Source: Lysinibacillus sp. JNUCC-52 (GTDB lineage: Bacteria > Bacillota > Bacilli > Bacillales_A > Planococcaceae). Taken from it: 64,000 nucleotides of DNA. Each line of letters begins with the position of its first letter. Position 1 is the first letter of the stretch. The notes below the pieces were generated by a model. The model had not been told where the DNA came from, searched no databases, and saw only the letters and a list, made by a program, of their open reading frames with translations. The stretch spans positions 496,001-560,000 of the forward strand of contig NZ_CP065546.1 in NCBI RefSeq assembly GCF_015999545.1. The letters are read 5' to 3'. Below are positions 17,067-25,635 of this stretch, piece by piece. A program made the translations under genes and the position numbers.

Positions 17067-17084
17067 TAGTTAGAAGTCTAACTA
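17067..17084. promoter_or_regulatory. MarR operator 3
   Basis: TAGTTAGA-AG-TCTAACTA is an 8-bp perfect inverted repeat, 54 bases from operator 2 (about five helical turns), which suits cooperative binding. Confidence 0.75.
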
Positions 17085-17107
17085 TTTTTCCGAGGATCAT
17101 TTTCCGA

Positions 17108-17190
17108 AATTTATCAGCGATTTCTAACGTTCTTCCAGCGATTCACACGAAGTTATCGGCGTTTTTGTAGGTTTTATCGGCGTTTTTAAG
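17108..17190. repeat. Four degenerate units with an exact 21-base period
   Basis: The core CAGCG or CGGCG recurs at 17115, 17136, 17157 and 17178, each embedded in a (T)TATCRGCGWTTT-like unit. It lies between the marR operators and csaA in non-coding DNA. I do not see it elsewhere in the window. Confidence 0.65.
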
Positions 17191-17284
17191 TACAATCAAA
17201 ACAACTTCACGCAAATATCTTCCTTTGGATATTAAACCATTTTATGATAACATTTACAAAAACACATATAAGAGGAGTACAATT

Positions 17285-17614
17285 ATGGCGACCATTGAAG
17301 ACTTTATTGCTCTTGATATTCGAATTGGTACAGTTCTTCAAGCAGAAGAACTACCGAAAGCACGTGTTCCAGCGATAAAAATGAACATTGATTTTGGTGA
17401 AATAGGAATTAAGCAATCCTCCGCACAAATTACAAAACGATATACACCAAATGAAATCGTTGGTAAACAAGTAGTAGCAATTGTCAATTTTCCACCCCGT
17501 CGAGTAGCAGGCTTTAAATCAGAGGTTCTAGTTATCGGCGGTGTGCCTGTAGAGGGAGATGTTATTTTATTAACACCTGATCAAGCAGTACCAAATGGCA
17601 CTAAAATTAGTTAA
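17285..17614 (+). CDS. csaA: CsaA-type tRNA-binding/chaperone protein
   Basis: The 109-residue protein is one EMAP/Trbp111-like OB fold: DFIALDIRIGTVLQAEELPKAR at the start, then GIKQSSAQITKRY, VGKQVVAIVNFPPRRVAGFKSEVLVIG. CsaA binds tRNA or unfolded proteins and is linked to protein export in Bacillus. The ATG at 17285 follows AGAGGAG and gives the normal CsaA length; the 20 upstream codons are discarded. It is monocistronic with a terminator about 145 bases later. Confidence 0.92.
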   Translation: MATIEDFIALDIRIGTVLQAEELPKARVPAIKMNIDFGEIGIKQSSAQITKRYTPNEIVGKQVVAIVNFPPRRVAGFKSEVLVIGGVPVEGDVILLTPDQAVPNGTKIS

Positions 17615-17759
17615 GTAACTTATCTAGTTTTACTCTAACGATTACAAAGGATTTATTTTAATCTATCTCACAGGCAAATGGCTATTTCTTTATAGCTTCA
17701 TCTGCATATTAATAGTAATGTAAAGCTTAGATAGCCTTACAAAAACTCTCCTGTTTTGG

Positions 17760-17796
17760 GGTCACTTTCTATATGGAAGTGACTCTTTTTTCTATT
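17760..17796 (+). terminator. Intrinsic terminator in the csaA-methyltransferase gap
   Basis: GTCACTT (17761-17767) pairs with AAGTGAC (17777-17783) and is followed by a T-rich run. The rest of the 350-base gap (17615-17966) shows no gene. Confidence 0.7.
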
Positions 17797-17966
17797 TTTG
17801 TCTCACGTTTTGCAACTATTATTATGGTGGAAAAAATCGGTCAAAATTTAGACAGCATAACCTACTTTCTTCCTAAGAATTCAATTATTACTGAAACTAT
17901 GTTAGACTTAAAATTTAGTGCACATTAAGGATTTAGAGCAATAGTAATTAGAAAAGGATGAATTAA

Positions 17967-18926
17967 TTGCGTAACATACAAAGTGAGAGTAAATATATAT
18001 ACACATATGTACATCACGTAGACGAGTACGATCTATGTAGAATGGAGATGCGTTCATTTTTTAGTGTTGATTCCCAATCAAATTTTCTTATAAGCAATAT
18101 TGAGGTCAACCCTAGCCGTAGTCCTTTTATACAAGATCGACTTGAAGTGCTGTATGAAGATAACAGCATAGATAACATCAAAAAATTAGTGACCAATCTA
18201 ATAGTAAATGCAAAAACCTATAAAGTGGTTTGTTTAAATAATTTTGATATAGGTGAAACAAAAAAAATCCCTCAATCAGAGCGTCGATTGATGGAACGTG
18301 AAATAGGATTATGTATAGAGGGAGAACCAGACCTTGATTTCCCTGAGGTTGTCTTTGGTCTTTTATTTATAGATGAAAGATGGTACTTTGGCATACATAG
18401 CAAAAGTGAATCCATTTGGCGTAAGCATTTACACAAGCCACATAGCTATTCAACTGCGCTGAGCACAAGAGTCGCTCGAGCTGTTGCGAACATTGCAGTT
18501 CCTCAGCCTCAAAACATTCGTGCGATTGATCCATGTTGTGGTATAGGGACGGTAATAATCGAGGCCCTTTCTATGGGAATTGATATAGAAGGAAGAGATA
18601 TGAATCCCCTTGTATGTAATGGTTCACGCGAAAACATAGCCTATTTTGGATTACAGGGAACAATAACATTAGGTCCCATCTCAGAAGTAACGGAACACTA
18701 TGATGTAGCGATAATTGATTTACCATATAACTTATTTACGCATTCAACACGCGAAGATCAATTTGATATTATAAAACATGCTCGTCGAATTGCTGATAAA
18801 GTAGTTATCGTTACTATTGAAACAATTGATGACTTAGTAGCAGATGCTGGATTGGTTATAGTAGACAGAAGCATTGCGAAAAAGCAGTCATTTTTACGAC
18901 AGATTTTATTATGTGAACAAAACTAA
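17967..18926 (+). CDS. TRM11/THUMP-less RNA methyltransferase-like protein
   Basis: The protein has 319 residues. The C-terminal half is a Rossmann methyltransferase: DPCCGIGTVIIEAL (SAM motif I, about 189-202), then EGRDMNPLVCNGSRENI, and IIDLPYNLF, a D/N-PPY-type motif of N2-guanine or N6-adenine methylases. HKPHSYSTALSTRVARAV matches the conserved lead-in of Trm11-type tRNA guanosine methyltransferases. The start is TTG with AAAAGGATG ahead. A nucleic-acid target, probably tRNA, is inferred; the exact base is not. Confidence 0.82.
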   Translation: MRNIQSESKYIYTYVHHVDEYDLCRMEMRSFFSVDSQSNFLISNIEVNPSRSPFIQDRLEVLYEDNSIDNIKKLVTNLIVNAKTYKVVCLNNFDIGETKKIPQSERRLMEREIGLCIEGEPDLDFPEVVFGLLFIDERWYFGIHSKSESIWRKHLHKPHSYSTALSTRVARAVANIAVPQPQNIRAIDPCCGIGTVIIEALSMGIDIEGRDMNPLVCNGSRENIAYFGLQGTITLGPISEVTEHYDVAIIDLPYNLFTHSTREDQFDIIKHARRIADKVVIVTIETIDDLVADAGLVIVDRSIAKKQSFLRQILLCEQN

Positions 18927-19013
18927 AATCGTACTATTGCATAAGGCTGATTGCATAATGATTTCCAAAATCGCTTGCATCAGCCAATTGGCAATCTTGT
19001 ACATGCCCTCTAA

Positions 19014-19865
19014 CTATAAATAAACGATACAGCCTTTTTCTTGTAAATCTCCTAACCAAGATGGAACTTGTAAATCGTGATTCCATCTAAGATCCAGACG
19101 TTCTAGTCCTTCGATATCCAATAATGATTTTGGTAGCTCTGTTAGAAGATTGCTTCTTAAATCAATTTCCAATAAATTTTTTAAGCGTCCAATCTCTTCA
19201 GGCAATGTTGTCAATTGATTATGTCTTAAATTTAATCGTCTTAAGCTTAAACACTTATATATCGATTGAGGAATCGCCTTTAATTGATTTTCTTCCACAT
19301 CTATAACCCGTAATAATGATAACTGTCCTACATTTGCTGGAAGTATTGTAAGTTGATTATTTTTTACATGCAATTCTTTTAAATTGCTTAAACATCCAAT
19401 AGTTGTCGGCAACTCTGTCAATTGATTATTCATAACACGCAGTTCTATTAGTTTGTTTAATTGTCCTAGTTCATTTGGTAACTGTAATAATTGATTATCA
19501 CTAAGATTTAAATATTTTACTTTGACTAGCTTGGCAATTTCAGGTGGAATGGATTGTAATTTATTATTATGAAGATATAAATAATCCTCGATGTTGTGCA
19601 GATTGCCAATTTCAGGTGGGATTACATCAATATCATTATGCCCTGCGTCCAGCATTGTAAGTTCTGTTAAATTCCCTATATCAGCAGGCATATGACGGAT
19701 TTTATTAACGGATATATTTAATGTTTTTATATTTTTCATGTTGTAAATTTCAACAGGGATTGTCGTGAATGCATTATCGAATAAGCTTAAATGTGTGATT
19801 GCTGCTATCGGTACTTCTATTTTGGGTAAAGCCTCTAAATTCATATGGTGAAAATTTAATTTCAT
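19014..19865 (-). CDS. Leucine-rich repeat protein
   Basis: The 283-residue protein is made almost wholly of about ten 23-residue LRR units of the form LxxLxLxxNxLxxLPxxIGxL (for example LKELHVKNNQLTILPANVGQL). There is no signal peptide, membrane segment or LPXTG anchor, so it should be cytoplasmic. LRR arcs bind proteins, but no enzyme domain is attached and the partner is unknown. It lies upstream of a Nudix gene on the other side of a 32-base gap. Confidence 0.9.
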   Translation of the reverse strand: MKLNFHHMNLEALPKIEVPIAAITHLSLFDNAFTTIPVEIYNMKNIKTLNISVNKIRHMPADIGNLTELTMLDAGHNDIDVIPPEIGNLHNIEDYLYLHNNKLQSIPPEIAKLVKVKYLNLSDNQLLQLPNELGQLNKLIELRVMNNQLTELPTTIGCLSNLKELHVKNNQLTILPANVGQLSLLRVIDVEENQLKAIPQSIYKCLSLRRLNLRHNQLTTLPEEIGRLKNLLEIDLRSNLLTELPKSLLDIEGLERLDLRWNHDLQVPSWLGDLQEKGCIVYL

Positions 19866-19897
19866 TTGTCTTACTCCTCGTGTTAGTTTAGTATAAA

Positions 19898-20314
19898 TTA
19901 ATTAAAGTTTAAATGTAAATAATCTCCGTGAACACGACTTAGTTCAATATCATCTTTTGATGAAATCCAAAAATAATTGAATATTAATACTGCCTCATCT
20001 CCACCGCCTGCTGGATTGTAATCCCATTCATCTAGCGTATCGCTTACATTTATTTTGTAAAAAAATCTATTATGTAAAACACCATCATCATTTTCCCATA
20101 AATCCTTCGCAAGTAGCTTTTCTACATTGAAATCTTTCAATCCCGTTTCTTCTTTCATTTCCCTTATAACAGCATCATAGGTGGTTTCATTAGTGTTTAC
20201 AGTACCTTTAGGAATCTGAATCCCTGCTTCAGTCACCGAATGACGGAAAACTAATACTTGGGTTGTATCTTCTTTAACGCGGTTTACATAGCCATAAGCT
20301 TTTTTAATCGGCAA
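19898..20314 (-). CDS. Nudix hydrolase
   Basis: The 138-residue protein holds a complete Nudix box GX5EX7REUXEEXGU, beginning at GTVNTNE and ending in REMKEETGL (about residues 38-60). Nudix enzymes cleave nucleoside diphosphate-linked compounds with Mg2+. Substrate specificity is not predictable. It lies 15 bases downstream of a second, broken Nudix gene, so the two may have been one operon. Confidence 0.9.
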   Translation of the reverse strand: MPIKKAYGYVNRVKEDTTQVLVFRHSVTEAGIQIPKGTVNTNETTYDAVIREMKEETGLKDFNVEKLLAKDLWENDDGVLHNRFFYKINVSDTLDEWDYNPAGGGDEAVLIFNYFWISSKDDIELSRVHGDYLHLNFN

Positions 20315-20329
20315 AATAAACCTCCCCTT

Positions 20330-20773
20330 TTATTTACATCTTATTACTTCATTTATAGCCCAGCTTTGATGTTCATGAAATAAAATCTCTTTTGCCTGAT
20401 TTGGTTCCATCCATTTAAGGAAGTGATCTTCCTCTATAGGACTAGCAATTTGTCTACCTGTATTACATAAGTAAAAAAAACCATCATTTAGATAATATTT
20501 TAATTCAATTGTAGAATAAAAATATCTTTGTGCGCGTCCTATAAAAGGACCTACTGTAACATCCATTCCCATTTCCTCAAGCGCTTCTCTTTTCAAACAT
20601 TACGCATGTGTCTCATTATTTTCTAAGCCCCCACCTGGAAGAAAAAACTTACCATTACTTGTTTGAATAATTGCTATTTTATCTTTCTGACTATTGAACA
20701 TTACACAATAGACTGCAGGTCGTAATATGTATTCTATTTCTTCATCTTTTTCACCGAACGTTTTAATATCCAT
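20330..20773 (-). pseudogene. Nudix hydrolase interrupted by an in-frame TAA
   Basis: From ATG 20773 (preceded by GAGGTG) the frame encodes MDIKTFGEKDEE and runs to LPGGGLENNETHA. It meets TAA at 20600-20602 (codon 58), then continues without any shift as CLKREALEEMG and on to the stop at 20330. Counting the stop as one residue, the Nudix box GX5EX7REUXEEXG is exact. This is a single nonsense substitution in an otherwise intact gene of about 147 residues. The downstream TTG at 20596 would give only a piece lacking half the box, so the enzyme is presumably inactive unless the stop is read through. Confidence 0.85.
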
Positions 20774-20825
20774 AATTCACCTCACTTTCTATTAGAACGA
20801 GAGCTGACTGGAAAAGCAGAAAATT

Positions 20826-21557
20826 TTATTTATCACATGAAAAGATTAAAAAGAGTGGAATCCTCATTCTTCGTTGATATTCACTTTCACTGCTAAATTT
20901 CTCGACTTTTGGTTTTCCTTCTCGAATATCATTAATTTTGAATCCAGCTAGCTTTAAAAGTTGAAAATATTCTTCAACTGTCCGATGATACTTAACAACT
21001 TTTTTATCAACCCAAGGTTCTACTCTTTTGCCACTATAAAAATAATCATCTACAATCCAATCTGTCTTAGTAGTTGAAGCTGCTGCACTTTTTATTGATG
21101 AAGTTAATACTGGATGCTGAACACTAAAAATAAATTTTCCGTTCGAAGCTAAGGATTTATGAATTTCCATAAAGATACTCTTTAAATCTGCTATATAATG
21201 TAGAGCTAATCGTGAAACAACTAAATTATAATGTTCTTTTGGAAAATCCCATGCTTCCATTGAAGAAAGATACACATTCCCCTTTGTTTCATTAAGATTT
21301 TTAGTAGCTTCTTTTACCATATTTTCAGAGCCTTCAACACCGTCATATTGGATACATCCTTTTTGTAAAAGTTCAACACCAAACTGAGCGTCACCGCATC
21401 CTAAATCTAACACCGTTTTCCCTTTTACATCACTCATAAGTTCTAACATTATCGGGTTTTCGATCATATTGTTCGGGCTTTCTACACGATTTCTTCTTGT
21501 TAAGTATTCGTTGAAAAATGTTGCATCGTCGTAAGCTGCTACACCAATGTATTCCAT
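20826..21557 (-). CDS. Class I SAM-dependent methyltransferase
   Basis: The protein has 243 residues. VLDLGCGDAQFG (SAM motif I, about 49-60), YDGVEGSENMVKEA (motif II), SSMEAWDFP and LVVSRLALHYIADL mark a small-molecule methyltransferase of the UbiE/Methyltransf_11 kind. MEYIGVAAYDD is the start because AAGGAGTG precedes it; the longer frame adds 12 unlikely residues. The substrate is unknown. Confidence 0.9.
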   Translation of the reverse strand: MEYIGVAAYDDATFFNEYLTRRNRVESPNNMIENPIMLELMSDVKGKTVLDLGCGDAQFGVELLQKGCIQYDGVEGSENMVKEATKNLNETKGNVYLSSMEAWDFPKEHYNLVVSRLALHYIADLKSIFMEIHKSLASNGKFIFSVQHPVLTSSIKSAAASTTKTDWIVDDYFYSGKRVEPWVDKKVVKYHRTVEEYFQLLKLAGFKINDIREGKPKVEKFSSESEYQRRMRIPLFLIFSCDK

Positions 21558-21684
21558 GCGATTCACTCCTTGTAGATTTTCACTAATCATCATACCTTAC
21601 AATAGGTAAATATTGTTTAATAAATCAAAAATAAAAAGAGCACAAATTAGTCCTCGCTAATATGTGCCCCACTATTTTATTTCG

Positions 21685-21885
21685 CTAATGATTTTGCTTC
21701 TCTTTATCCTTTCTAATTTTCATCATTATTAAGGTCATAATAAAACCAACAAAAATGACAATCCAATTATCAATAGCAGAAAAAGAAAATATTTTTGAAA
21801 TGATAAAAAATACAACAAAATATGTGGTAATTATAAATGAACCATGCTCTGTAATAAATGAACCGAAATCTTTTCTTTTTTTCAT
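21685..21885 (-). CDS. Small membrane protein of unknown function
   Basis: The 66-residue protein has a basic N-terminus (MKKRKDFG), two predicted membrane helices (about 15-33 and 38-55) and a charged tail KIRKDKEKQNH. GGGAG lies ahead of the ATG. I do not recognise the family. Confidence 0.6.
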   Translation of the reverse strand: MKKRKDFGSFITEHGSFIITTYFVVFFIISKIFSFSAIDNWIVIFVGFIMTLIMMKIRKDKEKQNH

Positions 21886-21940
21886 AAGAAAAAACTCCCA
21901 CATCCTTTATTTACAAACCAACATTTTAAATCATTTGTCA

Positions 21941-22630
21941 CTAAACTTCTATGTTAATATTCATGTAATTTTGGGTAAAATAATCCCTATTTCCATAATC
22001 ATTTTTATAAATCTTATATATTACTTCTTTAGTATCAATTATTTTATCTTTATATATTAATTGGAATATCCATTTTCCCTCAATTAAAAGTGGTGTGATT
22101 TTTAACGCTGCATAATAAATTCGTCTACCATTAACTTTATTTTTCTTTAGGCACTCAAAATCCAAAAAATGCAATTCTCCTTTTGGGTTTATTATTTGAA
22201 AAAGAATTATAGAATCCTCAGTAATATTTTTCAAGTTTACCTTATAACAAATGGCTATGTCTAAATTTGAAAAAACACTGGTTTTGTCAATAATATCAAA
22301 AGTATTTATTTGAAAATCTTTACCTGTGTTAGATGATTCTATTTCTATATACTTTACTTTGTTATCTAATTTAATTTCAGCTTTAGAAAACAGCATATTA
22401 TTAACTTTGTAGATAGAATTACAATTAGGATCACAAATGCAAAAACTTTTATTTATAATAAATGCATACAAATCAAGATTCTTTTCTATTTTTTGATGCA
22501 TAGACAAAGGTATCATCCATTGTAACCCATTTTCACTAATAAGCTCCAATTTTTGTTTATTATTCTTTTGGTCTAGATATACTAATAATACAGAATCTAA
22601 TTTTATTAGACTATTATATTTAATATCCAT
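21941..22630 (-). CDS. Unknown AT-rich protein
   Basis: The 229-residue soluble protein is rich in Ile, Lys and Asn, and its DNA is visibly more AT-rich than the flanking housekeeping genes. The C-terminal 110 residues alternate like a beta-sandwich (IAICYKVNLKNITEDSIILFQI, GKWIFQLIYKDKIIDTKEV). No signal peptide or known domain was recognised. It follows a Gly/Ala-rich frameshifted gene with a strong hairpin between them. Composition and context suggest acquired DNA. Confidence 0.6.
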   Translation of the reverse strand: MDIKYNSLIKLDSVLLVYLDQKNNKQKLELISENGLQWMIPLSMHQKIEKNLDLYAFIINKSFCICDPNCNSIYKVNNMLFSKAEIKLDNKVKYIEIESSNTGKDFQINTFDIIDKTSVFSNLDIAICYKVNLKNITEDSIILFQIINPKGELHFLDFECLKKNKVNGRRIYYAALKITPLLIEGKWIFQLIYKDKIIDTKEVIYKIYKNDYGNRDYFTQNYMNINIEV

Positions 22631-22664
22631 TTCCTTAGTCCCTTGTAATTTAAATTATCTATGA

Positions 22665-22699
22665 AAGTAACAAGTTGAATTACATTCAACTTGTTACTT
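22665..22699 (-). terminator. Very strong hairpin between the two orphan genes
   Basis: AAGTAACAAGTTGAAT (22665-22680) and its exact complement (22684-22699) form a 16-bp perfect stem with a 3-base loop. The U-run is weak on both strands, so it may be a terminator, an mRNA-end protector or an operator. Confidence 0.6.
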
Positions 22700-22706
22700 A
22701 TTCTTA

Positions 22707-23031
22707 CTATTTAGATCCTCGAATTACATCGTTATAAATATTAGTAGCTGATCTAAGACCAAATTCTAAAAGCATACCAGTCCCAGCACCTTTTACAGCA
22801 CTTTTAAGTCCGCCGCTAAATAACCCTTTTATGGCACCTCCGGCAGTTCCATAAGGTGTTTCAATATTTCCATAGACAGTTTGTTGAGCTGCCTTATTAA
22901 TCGCTTTTCCATAATCAACAAATACGTTTCCTATTTTTTTCGCCGCACTATTAAATGTTTGCCCGACCTTTGAGTTATTTAATGCCTCTCCTAGCTTTAC
23001 CCGTATTATATGCGTCTGTACGAATTGCCAT
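22707..23031 (-). pseudogene. Gly/Ala-rich small protein gene with a +1 frameshift
   Basis: ATG at 23031 (after GGAGTGTG) encodes MAIRTDAYNTGKA and soon stops. Shifting by one base at about 22990 opens a long frame, LGEALNNSKVGQTFN... through YGTAGGAIKGLFSGG, ending VIRGSK at 22707. The span is 325 bases, 108 codons plus one extra base. The product would be about 107 residues, amphipathic and Gly/Ala-rich, resembling small effector or bacteriocin-like proteins only in composition. Unknown family; mutation, sequencing error or programmed shift are all possible. Confidence 0.6.
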
Positions 23032-23353
23032 TGAAATCACACTCCATTTTAAAATTTATAATTTCCAACAGATTTTAAATTAAATGAGTTGAATGTACCT
23101 AGTGATTTTAAAATAAAATGCAAAGCATATATTACATAACTTCTTGAATCAAAAAAATTTTCCACGTGGTATTAATTATGTTAATACTCCATAAAAAAAC
23201 TTGTCAATACTTTTTTCTCAATTTTTTAATGGCAAGTATCTAAATTTTATAAAATTTTTGAAGATAGGTATATAGCAGAAAGTTACTCACTATCTTAAAA
23301 AATAGGGGAGTTCCGTTATAAAAAGTTATTCATCTCATCATTCAAATAAAAAA
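23032..23353. other. AT-rich intergenic region, nothing recognised
   Basis: This stretch of about 320 bases between the Gly-rich pseudogene and the SDR gene has no supported ORF, RNA or repeat. It presumably contains the promoter of the orphan locus. Confidence 0.5.
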
Positions 23354-24106
23354 CTATCTCCCCCCACTAACATTAATGATTTCACCTAATATATAATTCG
23401 AAGCATCGGATGCAAGAAAAGCTATTGTTTCTGCAATTTCAATTGGTTGTGCTACTCTTTTAATAGGTATAGTTGCAGACATGCGAGAAAGTCGATCCTC
23501 ATTTGGCGCAAACTTTTCATGGAAAGGCGTTTCAACCATCCCTGGGGCTATGCCATTGACAATGATTCCGTATTCGATTAGTTCTTTGGCCATGCCAATC
23601 GTCATTGTATTTAATGCCCCCTTGGAAGCAGCGTAATGAATGCTTTCACCAGCACCTCCAATGCGAGCAGCAGTTGAAGATATATTGATTATCTTGCCTT
23701 CTTTTCTTGGAATCATATGTGTTAATACGGCTTGTGAACATAAAAGAACACTATTGATGTTTAGTCTGTATGTTTCTTCCCACAATTCTTCACTTGCATC
23801 CATAAACGTACTTTGTCGGATACCACCAGCCGCATTATTAATTAGAATATCAATTTTCCCAAAGGATGCCAGAGCCTGTTCCACCATTGCATTCACTTGC
23901 TCTTTAATTGTGACATCAGCTTGAATAATGATCGCATCTCCACCATTTTTTTGAATGCGCTGTACTGTTTCTATAGCACCTTTTTTATTCGAAAGATAGT
24001 TAACAATAATTTTTGCACCTTTTGATGAAAGTAACTCCGCCGCAGCCCGTCCAATTCCCGAGCTTGCCCCTGTTATTAAAACTACTTTTCCATGTAAACT
24101 TTCCAT
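23354..24106 (-). CDS. Short-chain dehydrogenase/reductase (FabG-like)
   Basis: The 250-residue protein has the classical SDR set: NAD(P)-binding TGASSGIG (12-19), NNAAGG (about 90), catalytic Ser in NISSTAA, YAASK with the catalytic Tyr and Lys, and NGIAPGMVETPFH. The basic patch after strand 2 (NYLSNKKG) favours NADP(H). It resembles 3-ketoacyl-ACP reductase-like enzymes, but no fatty-acid genes are nearby, so the substrate is open. Confidence 0.93.
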   Translation of the reverse strand: MESLHGKVVLITGASSGIGRAAAELLSSKGAKIIVNYLSNKKGAIETVQRIQKNGGDAIIIQADVTIKEQVNAMVEQALASFGKIDILINNAAGGIRQSTFMDASEELWEETYRLNINSVLLCSQAVLTHMIPRKEGKIINISSTAARIGGAGESIHYAASKGALNTMTIGMAKELIEYGIIVNGIAPGMVETPFHEKFAPNEDRLSRMSATIPIKRVAQPIEIAETIAFLASDASNYILGEIINVSGGR

Positions 24107-24354
24107 AGTTTCCCCCTAATATTTGTTATGAATATAACTTAGCATTTTAAATTTCATTTGTAAGGAATTTTATCTAATAAAACTTATATGTAACAAAAAT
24201 TAAATTACAATTTTCAAAAAAATAGAATTGATTACTAGTGATACTAAAAGACGGAAAAAATTAATCTTTTCACCTACGATACCACCTATTCCACATTATC
24301 GTAGTACGCACGTTAGGAATTCTTTCTGACTTTTAGCGTTATTTAACAGGACGG

Positions 24355-24380
24355 AAAAAAGCACCCAAATTGGGTGCCCT
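24355..24380 (-). terminator. Intrinsic terminator after the small secreted peptide gene
   Basis: GCACCCAA/TTGGGTGC around a single base, with a T6 run on the minus strand. The rest of the 24107-24408 gap shows no gene. Confidence 0.75.
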
Positions 24381-24408
24381 TTGTAAGTATTTAGTTTTCA
24401 TTAAACAT

Positions 24409-24582
24409 TTAAACTGGGATTGGACATGCCTTTCCAGGAACACATGTTGGAGGCTTAGAAGGATACCCTCCGCTGCTACCTCCTCCTTGATCGTTTGTCG
24501 CACTTGCACTCGCACCAAATGATAAAGTTGCTACTAGAAGCGTTGCAGCAGCCACAGACCATATTGTCTTTTTCTTTTTCAT
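24409..24582 (-). CDS. Small secreted Cys-containing peptide
   Basis: The 57-residue precursor starts at MKKKKTIWSVAAATLLVATL, a textbook Sec signal peptide with likely cleavage after ASA (about residue 28). About 29 mature residues remain, Gly/Ser-rich and ending CVPGKACPIPV. Two Cys six residues apart could form a disulfide loop. GAAGGAGTG precedes the ATG; a longer in-frame reading to 24753 is rejected because it lacks a site and ruins the signal peptide. It has its own terminator. Role unknown: signalling peptide, small antimicrobial or surface peptide. Confidence 0.7.
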   Translation of the reverse strand: MKKKKTIWSVAAATLLVATLSFGASASATNDQGGGSSGGYPSKPPTCVPGKACPIPV

Positions 24583-24761
24583 TATTACATTCACTCCTTC
24601 ATCAATTTTTTGTACTACAATTACTATATTAGACATTATTTGTAAAAATCCTTCTAGTTTTTTAAATTTTTTTAATTTAAGGGACAAATCTTTTACACCA
24701 CTCTGGATATTTAAAATTCTCACTAATTTAATACAATTTATTGCATAAAACACTCAACCTC

Positions 24762-24815
24762 TGAGAGGCATCGAGAATCAATCATCTGTACCGTTGCCCA
24801 ACTCGTTTACTCTCA
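24762..24815 (-). repeat. 54-nt conserved hairpin element, copy A
   Basis: This is one of three 54-base copies in the window (others at 39057 and 40022). All share TGAG..at both ends, ATCGAGA.TCA and the invariant TGTACCGTTGC. Paired ends (TGAGAG/CTCTCA) enclose a second short stem (CGAG/CTCG). It lies just past the terminator of the surface-protein fragment, as copies B and C lie just past prophage moron genes. Confidence 0.75.
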
Positions 24816-24826
24816 CGACGCATAAT

Positions 24827-24856
24827 AAAAAACCCTCCACAGGTGCTTGTGGAGGG
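24827..24856 (-). terminator. Intrinsic terminator after the surface-protein fragment
   Basis: CCCTCCAC/GTGGAGGG with an 8-base loop and T6 on the minus strand, 45 bases past the stop codon. Confidence 0.85.
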
Positions 24857-24900
24857 TAAATATTATTAATTTAATTCTAAAACAAAAAGATTAATAAAAA

Positions 24901-25635
24901 TTAATTTGTTACATTAAGTTTCATCACTTTAGTTACGCCATTTATTGTGAATTTAATATCAAATGTTCCTTCTGTTACTAGAGTCTTAGTACCAAACTTC
25001 ATCATGAACCAAAATGGTTGATCTGGATATGTCATAATATTTACGTTTGGAATTGTGATTGTTTGACCATTATTTGAAATCATTCCTGCTGTTAAATTAA
25101 TTCCTGAGCCATTATTTGAAAATGCATATTTGTCATTAATATCAGCAGTAAATGCTCCGTCTAAATCAATAGTAACCGTTGCATTAATAATCGGTTTTTC
25201 AGTACGTACTGTTGGCCATAAACTATTTAAAGCTCCATTATTTATATTCGTCCCTAGTGGGAATGAATATGAGGTACTTCCTATATTATCCTCTAAAGAA
25301 AAGGATAATCCCAATACTTGTGGTGTTGCTAGACTTAATACTGGATTTCCTGATGGTACCCCAGATTGTGCTACTGGTGTTACTTCAAAGAAGATATATT
25401 TATCTACATCTGCTCCCGTTAAAGTATACATATTAGCATTCGCACCACTAATTGCTACCTTATTTGTCCCAGTCACATCATCCGCAGTGTACCATTGATA
25501 AGTTGAAGTGCCTTCTAAATCATTTTCTTTGTCAGTATAATCATAGTTTCCTATTAAAACTTGTCCTTCTTTCGCTGTTCCACTAATATTTACATTTGAT
25601 ACTTTTGGTGCTTCATTACTTACACTATTCTCGCC
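24901..25635 (-). pseudogene. C-terminal fragment of a secreted/surface Ig-like repeat protein
   Basis: The open frame of about 245 codons has no start. It begins at the edge of a group II intron remnant with ENSVSNEAPKVSNVN and ends INGVTKVMKLNVTN. The KEGQVLIGNYDYTDKENDLEG, TYQWY and YTLTGADVDKYIFFEV pieces match bacterial Ig-like repeats common in S-layer-associated and other large surface proteins of this group. No SLH or LPXTG sequence follows. The N-terminus, including any signal peptide, has been lost, so I call it a remnant. Confidence 0.75.

Noticed and set aside
24583-24753. N-terminal extension of the small secreted peptide
   Set aside because: It lacks a ribosome site and would bury the obvious signal peptide.
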